This document shows positions 13,705 to 18,588 of a stretch of DNA of 18,588 bases, piece by piece. Under the pieces are notes generated by a model, which saw only the letters and a list, made by a program, of their open reading frames with translations, was not told where the DNA came from and did no database searches. The position numbers and the translations under genes are program-made. Source of the DNA: Candidatus Woesearchaeota archaeon (GTDB lineage Archaea > Nanobdellota > Nanobdellia > Woesearchaeales > UBA12501); NCBI GenBank assembly GCA_016177345.1, contig JACOVM010000087.1, positions 1 through 18,588 of the forward strand, given 5' to 3'. Position 1 is the stretch's first letter; the number at the start of each line of letters is the position of its first letter.

Positions 13705-14496
13705 TTATCGCCGTCCATTCCATTCTTTTGTTGAGTATTTCTCATGAACGAGCTGCCGTGCTCTCTGAATCTCCTGCAAGGCCATCACTCCCTCGCCCCA
13801 TTGCTTTCCATCTGTGAATCCAGCAACAAGGGCGTGATAGAGGTCTTCTTTTGTAAATGCTCCATGATCAAGAAGCCGTGTCACCCTCTGCCGTACGTCT
13901 TTGATGAGTTTATCCGACACTTTTTCCTGTCCTACCTTGAGCACGGAAAACATGGTATCGAGATCAAGATCGTATAGTATTGTACCATGCTGGAGCAGGA
14001 TGCCGGAGCGCCGTGTTTGCGCGTTGCCAGATATCTTTCTTCCTCCAACAAGAATATCATTAATGGGATGGAAGGTGGCGGTAATATTGAGTCGGGCAAG
14101 AGAGCTGATGATACAACTGCAGATAACGTGATATGACTGAATGATATCTTTAGGAAACATTGATTCTGGAGCGATGACGCTATAGGTTATTTCTCCATTC
14201 GTATCGTGATAGACAGCACCACCTCCAGTACGCCGCCGCACGATGTCAATACTTTTTGATACAGCAACACCTGCATCAACTTCTTGATGAAGGCTCTGAA
14301 AATACCCGATAGACACTGCGCTTGGGCTCCATTGATAGAAGCGAATTGTCGGTGGAGAGGATCCTGCCGCAACTGCCTCGCTGATTGCTTCATCAATTGC
14401 CATGTTCATGGCAGCATTATTTGTTGTTAACGGGATGATACGCCATGATACTATTGGGGTTGTTGTTGTAACTGTTGTTGGAATTATTGGCGTCAT
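13705..14496 (-). CDS. lplA: Lipoate-protein ligase, catalytic large subunit
   Basis: LplA activates lipoate (or octanoate) with ATP and transfers it to the lysine of a lipoyl domain. The 263-residue protein corresponds to the N-terminal catalytic domain only: MNMAIDEAISEA (about 30-41), the ligand-binding RRRTGGGAVYHD (about 86-97), NDILVGGRKISGNAQ with the catalytic lysine near residue 153, and LLQHGTILYD. The accessory C-terminal domain is encoded by lplB just upstream, overlapping by ATGA (14493-14496), which implies translational coupling. The Thermoplasma acidophilum enzyme is a known two-protein ligase of this kind. The N-terminus is Thr-rich (TTVTTTTP), encoded by repeated triplets. 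It converges on thiI with a 33-base gap. Likely substrate: Lys43 of PdhC. Confidence 0.94.
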   Translation of the reverse strand: MTPIIPTTVTTTTPIVSWRIIPLTTNNAAMNMAIDEAISEAVAAGSSPPTIRFYQWSPSAVSIGYFQSLHQEVDAGVAVSKSIDIVRRRTGGGAVYHDTNGEITYSVIAPESMFPKDIIQSYHVICSCIISSLARLNITATFHPINDILVGGRKISGNAQTRRSGILLQHGTILYDLDLDTMFSVLKVGQEKVSDKLIKDVRQRVTRLLDHGAFTKEDLYHALVAGFTDGKQWGEGVMALQEIQRARQLVHEKYSTKEWNGRR

Positions 14497-14774
14497 TGAA
14501 GAGCCTCCTTCATCATCGTAGCTATAGCTTCTGTGGTGATGCCAACGAGCATGACCTTGTTAGCTGCAACAAATATGTCAAGCTTTTGCTGGACAGCTGC
14601 AACAGAAATAGGAATTGTAGTGTCAAGCAAAATCTTCTCCATATCCTCGATCGCCTCTTCTGGATGGCAGAAGAAGTCACCAGTAATTTTGATACTGGTA
14701 ACTGTATCTTGTGCTTCTACAAAAAGGCGAACGAGCTTGCCATTAACAAGCTTTTTGGTGATAGATCTTTCCAT
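14493..14774 (-). CDS. lplB: Lipoate-protein ligase accessory subunit (C-terminal domain)
   Basis: A 93-residue protein matching the C-terminal domain that in bacterial LplA is fused to the catalytic domain and is needed for activation of the acid. Visible signature: KLVNGKLVRLFVEA, then SIKITGDFFCHPEEAIEDME (about residues 27-46), the family's I-T-G-D-F-F-x-H-P-E block. It is transcribed first and overlaps the lplA start by 4 bases, so gene order is the reverse of domain order in the fused enzyme. A TATA box (complement of 14799-14805) 28 bases before ATG 14774 supports this start. A 7-base dyad spans the start codon. Confidence 0.92.
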   Translation of the reverse strand: MERSITKKLVNGKLVRLFVEAQDTVTSIKITGDFFCHPEEAIEDMEKILLDTTIPISVAAVQQKLDIFVAANKVMLVGITTEAIATMMKEALQ

Positions 14775-14805
14775 CCTTTACTGAAAGATGGAAGTGGTAT
14801 ATATT
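14769..14805 (-). promoter_or_regulatory. lplB promoter with a dyad over the start codon
   Basis: The minus-strand TATA box is ATATATA (complement of 14799-14805), 28 bases before the ATG. TTCCATC (14769-14775) and GATGGAA (14787-14793) are perfect inverted arms around an 11-base spacer, covering the start codon and likely transcription start. This is either a repressor site or an RNA-level hairpin; both are inference. The rest of the 14775-14916 gap shows only the dinD promoter. Confidence 0.5.
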
Positions 14806-14890
14806 GTTGGTCATTGAAAACATATTGATGCTATAACCTGTATCTACAGAGGCATATTCACTAGTCACAAGACTATCGTCCGCGGAAGAC

Positions 14891-14899
14891 TTATAAATA
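14891..14899 (+). promoter_or_regulatory. TATA box of the dinD-like gene
   Basis: TTATAAATA is centred 22 bases before ATG 14917 and 25 before the adjacent ATG 14920, again a leaderless arrangement. The second ATG may be the true start. Confidence 0.65.
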
Positions 14900-14916
14900 G
14901 TGGCCTCTTCAACAAA

Positions 14917-15774
14917 ATGATGGATAAGCCACTTGCACTTGTAGTTTTTCAGAACAAGAAGATTCGAAGAACATGGTTTAACGATGAATGGTGGTTTTCG
15001 GTTGTTGATGTAGTTGGGGTGCTAACAGAGAGTTCTGATGCTAAGGATTATTGGTACAGACTGAAAAGAAGGGAGGTTGAATACGGAGGGGCTGAGTTAT
15101 CGACATTTTGTCGACAACTGAAACCATCCTCTACTGATAATAAATACTACACTACTGACTGTGCAAATACCAAGAGCTTGTTCAGGATTATTCAATCAAT
15201 ACCATCAAAAAATGCGGAACCTTTCAAGCTCTGGCTTGCAGAAGTTGGCTATGAGCGGGTTGAAGAGATACAAGATCCAGAACTTGCCCAAAAACGCATG
15301 AAGGAGTTGTATAAGCAGAAGGGGTATTCAGATGAGTGGATTGAAAAGAGAGTTCGGGGGATCGCCATCCGCCAGGAACTGACCGGGGAATGGAACAAAA
15401 GAGGTGTTCAGGAAGGAAAAGAGTATGCCATTCTCACCAATGAAATCAGTAAGGCAACCTTTGGCAAGACTGTTGAAGAGTATAAACAGTTTAAAGGGCT
15501 TGAAAAGCGGAACCAGAATCTCCGAGACCACATGAACGATTTGGAGCTTATCTTCAATATGCTCGGTGGAAGAGTATCAACAGAAATTACAAGGAAGGAC
15601 GATGCTGAAGGATTTGATAAATGCAAAGATGCTGCAAATCGTGGCGGGCGAGTGGCAGGCAATGCTAGAAAAGAAACAGAAAAAGAATTAGGCCGCCCAA
15701 TTACAACCCCAGAAAATTATCTTTTAGGTCCTGAAAAGAAGAATAGAAGAGAATTGAACATAACGACAAAATAA
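14917..15774 (+). CDS. dinD: DinD-like protein with Bro-N domain (DNA-damage-inducible protein D family)
   Basis: A 285-residue DNA-binding-type protein. Residues about 5-110 form a Bro-N (phage antirepressor-like) domain: VVFQNKKIRRTWFNDEWWFS, FCRQLKPSSTDNKYYTTDCA, then SIPSKNAEPFKLWLAEVGYE. The remainder matches the DinD C-terminal part from memory: GKEYAILTNEISKATFGKTV, LRDHMNDLELIFNMLGG, EGFDKCKDAANRGGRVAGNA and the ending RPITTPENYL. E. coli DinD is SOS-induced, about the same length, and reported to inhibit RecA filament functions; what it would do in an archaeon with RadA is open. No phage genes flank it, so it looks like a lone acquired gene with its own archaeal promoter. Its stop codon lies in an 11-base tandem duplication. 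The start may be ATG 14920. Confidence 0.9.
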   Translation: MMDKPLALVVFQNKKIRRTWFNDEWWFSVVDVVGVLTESSDAKDYWYRLKRREVEYGGAELSTFCRQLKPSSTDNKYYTTDCANTKSLFRIIQSIPSKNAEPFKLWLAEVGYERVEEIQDPELAQKRMKELYKQKGYSDEWIEKRVRGIAIRQELTGEWNKRGVQEGKEYAILTNEISKATFGKTVEEYKQFKGLEKRNQNLRDHMNDLELIFNMLGGRVSTEITRKDDAEGFDKCKDAANRGGRVAGNARKETEKELGRPITTPENYLLGPEKKNRRELNITTK

Positions 15775-15781
15775 CGACAAA
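15760..15781 (+). repeat. Exact 11-base tandem duplication over the dinD stop codon
   Basis: ATAACGACAAA occurs at 15760-15770 and 15771-15781. The first copy codes for the last residues (ITTK); the second, shifted because 11 is not a multiple of 3, supplies the TAA stop. With a single copy the frame would read one more lysine and stop at another TAA, so the duplication is nearly silent. Confidence 0.85.
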
Positions 15782-15807
15782 AAATAAAGAGCGTGCTCAA
15801 GAAAGGT

Positions 15808-15815
15808 TTTATAAA
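15808..15815 (+). promoter_or_regulatory. TATA box of the 421-residue unknown gene
   Basis: TTTATAAA is centred 26 bases before ATG 15838. This decides the start: a GTG at 15793 in the same frame would place the box inside the coding region. Confidence 0.65.
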
Positions 15816-15837
15816 CATCCCTTTATTCCACCGAAGC

Positions 15838-17103
15838 ATGGTTTCAAAGCTTGAAAAAGTAATTCTCCAAGAGCTTAAAGCCTCTGTAAGAGAACAGAGA
15901 AGGCTGAGTGATTCGATTTATCTTCATCTCGCCAACGTGCGTGACTGCCCGGTCTCCAAGAGATTTCAGGGAGCTTTAGAATATTTGTTGCTGGTATTAA
16001 ACCCGAATGACCTGCAGCGTGAAGGAGTGCTTCTTGGTGGATCAATTTCCAGAAATCTACAACCGTCACAAAGAGGGGAGTATGCTGTGTACAGGGTTAC
16101 CATCTCTGGAGGTGATGAAACTTGTTTTGTACTGCCAGAGAGCAAAGTCCCACGCAGAGCACGAGCAGAAGTAACTATTCATCCACGCCATGCAGAGGTT
16201 ACTCTTTATCATGGGCAACAGCTAATAAAAAAGAAAGAGGTACAGCCTTATGGAAAGTTTTTCACCTATCACCTTCTTCCAGAATCAATCATCGCGTCAA
16301 CACAAGGGGTGCAAATCCTTCCCTTGCCAAAAAACAGGAGAGTCGCATTCGGAAAACAGCGCTTTACGATTCCTGAGCAAGACCAATGCTCTCTTGTCAT
16401 TCTTGTCCACGATCGTGGAAAGCTATTTCTGTATGACATTCGTGGAAGGCCACTTCTTCCCTCGCCGACGATAGGAGAGATGAATAAAGAAACAAAAAAT
16501 AACAAAGCAAGGGGATTAGAGGAAAAATTAGGCTCATTAGAATTGGATGATGCTCGAGAGGAAGCTTGCGAGTATCTTCTTCATCGTTGGCGTACGTCTC
16601 CGCGAGACTTCAGACGATATGGCCTAACTCTTCTTTTTCGGGGAAATATTAAGGGAAGGCTTGATAGGCAGGGTAGGTTTTCATTTGAGGCCTCTTATGG
16701 AGATGACAAAAGAAATGTGATATATGTTTCAGCAGACTATGCCCAAAAAATAGTTACAGCAACATTTCACGGCCGCATCGTCTGCTTTTATGTTAAAGAT
16801 GAGCTTTTGAATGCGTACGAAGCAGAGGGCTGGTTTACGTGCAGGCGAATTCACCATGCTACGCCAAGCGTTGAGACCATGAGGGTGCGAGACATATCCT
16901 CTGATCAAGATGCCACTATTTATGAGCGTGGAAGAAAATATTACTTTTCGAGGGCAACATTACAAAGATGTGAAGAGGAAGCTGGCGGCGTTCACCAAGC
17001 ACTTTTCATTCACCATGTTGGTGATGATACATCCTTCAAATGGATTGCTCACGTTAAAAATACAACAGCAGAGTATGAGATCAGGCCGGATAGTATCAAG
17101 TGA
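15838..17103 (+). CDS. Unrecognised 421-residue protein with possible internal duplication
   Basis: I do not recognise this protein. It is charged, has no signal peptide or membrane segment, and looks cytoplasmic and rich in beta strands. Two halves seem related by eye. EYLL at residues 48-51 is followed about 78 residues later by EVTLYHG; EYLL at 245-248 is followed about 67 residues later by IVTATFHG. Both halves then run into a strand-rich segment (SLVILVHDRGKLFLYDI in the first, ALFIHHVGDDTSFKWIAHV in the second). The ATG 15838 start is set by the TATA box 26 bases upstream. It follows dinD on the same strand but has its own promoter, and converges with a 14-base gap on the lipoprotein-like gene. 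No catalytic motif is seen. Coding status is strong from length and promoter; function unknown. Confidence 0.85.
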   Translation: MVSKLEKVILQELKASVREQRRLSDSIYLHLANVRDCPVSKRFQGALEYLLLVLNPNDLQREGVLLGGSISRNLQPSQRGEYAVYRVTISGGDETCFVLPESKVPRRARAEVTIHPRHAEVTLYHGQQLIKKKEVQPYGKFFTYHLLPESIIASTQGVQILPLPKNRRVAFGKQRFTIPEQDQCSLVILVHDRGKLFLYDIRGRPLLPSPTIGEMNKETKNNKARGLEEKLGSLELDDAREEACEYLLHRWRTSPRDFRRYGLTLLFRGNIKGRLDRQGRFSFEASYGDDKRNVIYVSADYAQKIVTATFHGRIVCFYVKDELLNAYEAEGWFTCRRIHHATPSVETMRVRDISSDQDATIYERGRKYYFSRATLQRCEEEAGGVHQALFIHHVGDDTSFKWIAHVKNTTAEYEIRPDSIK

Positions 17104-17117
17104 TCGAACTGGCATCC

Positions 17118-17732
17118 TCACTCTTTCTTTTTTCTCGTCTCGTTGTAAAATTCCCGTGCCTCTTCGCGGCGCTGCTGCATAGCAAGATTTCTTTCAAGTT
17201 GCCCTTCCACTTCAATATCAGCTTCCTTTCCTGCTTTTATCAATCCAGGATCTTCGTAGGGATTAATGACACGAAGGTCCTTGCCTTCAATAGTTCCTGC
17301 GCGATTAACAGGATACAGGTGAGTTCCTTCAGTATTTCGCATTGGAAAGACCACTTCTGTTCCTGGAAAAATTTGCTGATCAAGGAGCCATAGCGGTGCA
17401 GCTGCAGAATCACGCACAGTGAGGGTGTATCGCTGAGGAACCATCTTGGTTGCTTTTCCATCAGCAATCATTTCAGTTGCTTCTACTCGAAGGACATATG
17501 CTTGTTCCCGATCAGACCGGTTATATTCCTCTACCCGCTCTGATTTGTCATTTCCTTCTTTTTTCGTTACCTTAACTGGATCAGTTGATGATTCCAGCAT
17601 TCGCTCTTCGACCACATTTCCAATAACAAAATGATCGAGTGTTTTAGCAGAATCCTTACAAGAAGCTGTAAGCGCGGCAACTGCTGCTACGCAAGCAGCG
17701 CTAACAACATAGCTTATTCCTTTTCTTGACAT
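17118..17732 (-). CDS. Exported protein, possible lipoprotein, function unknown
   Basis: A 204-residue protein. Residues 1-24 are a basic-then-hydrophobic export signal ending in LTASC, a loose lipobox, so Cys25 could be a lipid anchor; cleavage by an ordinary signal peptidase is the alternative. The mature part is polar and strand-rich (QRYTLTVRDS, LLDQQIFPGTEVVFPMRN, GTIEGKDLRVINPYEDPG), with a highly charged helical C-terminus (QLERNLAMQQRREEAREFYN, ending in KKKE). ATG 17732 is preceded by a GAGGAGGG ribosome binding site (complement of about 17739-17746). It lies downstream of the M20 peptidase on the same strand with a 70-base gap holding an 11-base tandem repeat. No family recognised. 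Confidence 0.8.
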   Translation of the reverse strand: MSRKGISYVVSAACVAAVAALTASCKDSAKTLDHFVIGNVVEERMLESSTDPVKVTKKEGNDKSERVEEYNRSDREQAYVLRVEATEMIADGKATKMVPQRYTLTVRDSAAAPLWLLDQQIFPGTEVVFPMRNTEGTHLYPVNRAGTIEGKDLRVINPYEDPGLIKAGKEADIEVEGQLERNLAMQQRREEAREFYNETRKKKE

Positions 17733-17770
17733 GGCATTCCCTCCTCGTTACAGTTTTTACATAATCAATG

Positions 17771-17792
17771 TCGCATAATTATCGCATAATTA
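17771..17792 (+). repeat. Exact 11-base tandem duplication upstream of the lipoprotein-like gene
   Basis: TCGCATAATTA occurs at 17771-17781 and 17782-17792, between the M20 stop codon and the lipoprotein-like start. On the minus strand each copy contributes TAATTATGCGA, roughly 40-60 bases before ATG 17732, where a promoter would lie. It may supply TATA-like elements. Confidence 0.8.
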
Positions 17793-17802
17793 ACCAAGCC
17801 CA

Positions 17803-18588
17803 TCATTTTGTTCCTTTTCCAATATTAGTGATAATATTCGCATTTGCCCGCACCCCCAGCAGCAATCCATGCTCGACGAGCATACTCTCATTTGTTGCAT
17901 GCGGGTTATCGTTAGGATGCCCAAACCCAAGAAGAAACACTGGGGCGCCGAGAATGGATTGGAAGTGCGAAGCGATTGGCTCTCCTGCACCATTCCAGTC
18001 AATCTCCAACTCTTTTGTGTCAAACGCCTGCTGAAGGGCGGCGCGCACTAGTGGTGTGTATTTGTTATCAAGCATTGCCTGAAATGCAGGATAGCCAGCA
18101 GTAAACTCTACATGCAATGTTGCGTAACGGGCTTCCGGCAATCCCTGAAGTTTGGTTTCAAGGCCCCGGAAGATTTCTCGATAATCCTGCCCTGGCACTA
18201 ATCGAACAGAGAAGTTCACGCACGCTGTTGACGGAATAACCCCCTCCTGCCCATTTTCTCCTACAGGGATGGTCTCCCAGTCCCAGGATGGGTACAAGAT
18301 AGTCTGGGCTGCTGGATGCGCACCGCCGACAAGAGCTTTTGCTCCATACGCTCTTGTTCGCTCTTCAATGTTCCATTCCGGGTAAAGCTTTTTTACATAC
18401 TCCACCTCTTCGGGCGTTGGCTTTGGAAAGGAGGCATACGCTGGAAGATCAACCTCTTTGGTCATTGGATTGACAATGCGATTCATGACACTGGACAAGA
18501 TGCCGAGCGCGTTAGGGAGGTAACTGCCGCTGCCAGAATGGCCTTCTTTTGACGCTGTCTCGACACAGAGCTTTCCCTTCATGCCTCC
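17803..18588 (-). CDS. M20-family metallopeptidase (dipeptidase/deacylase), C-terminal part, truncated by the window edge
   Basis: The gene enters from the right edge; about 261 C-terminal residues are visible, and the frame is open past an internal ATG at 18582 (GGMKGKLCVET). It matches the M20 zinc-peptidase family (dipeptidases and related amidohydrolases). EGHSGSGSYLPNAL carries the dimerisation-domain His, GVIPSTACVNFSVRLVPGQD is typical of that domain, and the return to the catalytic domain shows GAGEPIASHF and the metal-site region PHATNESM. The N-terminal metal-binding half lies outside the window. The exact substrate cannot be told. The lipoprotein-like gene follows 70 bases downstream on the same strand. 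Confidence 0.92.
   Translation of the reverse strand, partial: GGMKGKLCVETASKEGHSGSGSYLPNALGILSSVMNRIVNPMTKEVDLPAYASFPKPTPEEVEYVKKLYPEWNIEERTRAYGAKALVGGAHPAAQTILYPSWDWETIPVGENGQEGVIPSTACVNFSVRLVPGQDYREIFRGLETKLQGLPEARYATLHVEFTAGYPAFQAMLDNKYTPLVRAALQQAFDTKELEIDWNGAGEPIASHFQSILGAPVFLLGFGHPNDNPHATNESMLVEHGLLLGVRANANIITNIGKGTK

Noticed and set aside
14455..14490. Triplet-rich tract at the 5' end of lplA as a functional repeat
   Set aside because: It encodes the Thr-rich N-terminal tail of LplA and is low-complexity coding sequence; no further signal is seen.
14917..15774. Prophage fragment around the Bro-N protein
   Set aside because: No integrase, structural phage gene, tRNA or attachment repeat flanks it; neighbours are cellular genes.
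15793..15837. GTG 15793 as start of the 421-residue protein
   Set aside because: The TATA box at 15808-15815 would fall within the coding region, and it fits ATG 15838 exactly.

Overview
The window reads as chromosome of a small-genome archaeon, most likely a DPANN lineage (Woesearchaeota/Pacearchaeota-like). This is inferred, not proven. Nine starts have a TATA-like box: eight boxes sit about 22-28 bases before the start codon, as in leaderless archaeal transcription, and one sits about 34 bases away. Genes inside operons carry GGTG/GGAGG-type ribosome binding sites instead. Other archaeal signs are a FlaI/VirB11-like secretion ATPase, a two-gene (LplA + LplB) lipoate ligase, and short exported proteins with one N-terminal hydrophobic segment. 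No rRNA, tRNA, CRISPR or insertion sequence was seen.

Layout: (1) 1-4284: a small orphan gene; two coiled-coil genes on the minus strand (442-1622), divergent from a long FlaI/VirB11-type ATPase (1803-4139); and two perfect inverted repeats between the ATPase and the convergent next gene. (2) 4285-6360: a helix-turn-helix protein with a degenerate LAGLIDADG-like domain, divergent from lipoyl synthase lipA. The 132-base gap holds three AAAACAGT repeats and a dyad over the regulator's TATA box. (3) 6361-7231: two tandem genes for short, exported, six-cysteine-tailed proteins that look paralogous. (4) 7348-12392: a complete pyruvate dehydrogenase operon, pdhA-pdhB-pdhC-lpdA, with each spacer built from short direct repeats. 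(5) 12457-14774: thiI on the plus strand, converging on lplB-lplA, whose reading frames overlap by 4 bases. (6) 14917-17103: a DinD-like Bro-N protein and an unrecognised 421-residue protein, each with its own promoter. (7) 17118-18588: an exported, lipoprotein-like protein and the C-terminal part of an M20 peptidase cut by the window edge.

The metabolic theme is lipoylated pyruvate oxidation. PdhC carries one lipoyl domain (Lys43). LplA/LplB can attach lipoate or octanoate to it, LipA can insert the sulfurs, and LpdA reoxidises the arm. No LipB octanoyltransferase is visible, so the acyl group may be scavenged. The LAGLIDADG-like protein beside lipA is a candidate local regulator.

A second theme is a recurrent pattern of short (9-16 base) tandem duplications, in the three pdh spacers, over the dinD stop codon, upstream of the lipoprotein-like gene and in frame within lipA.
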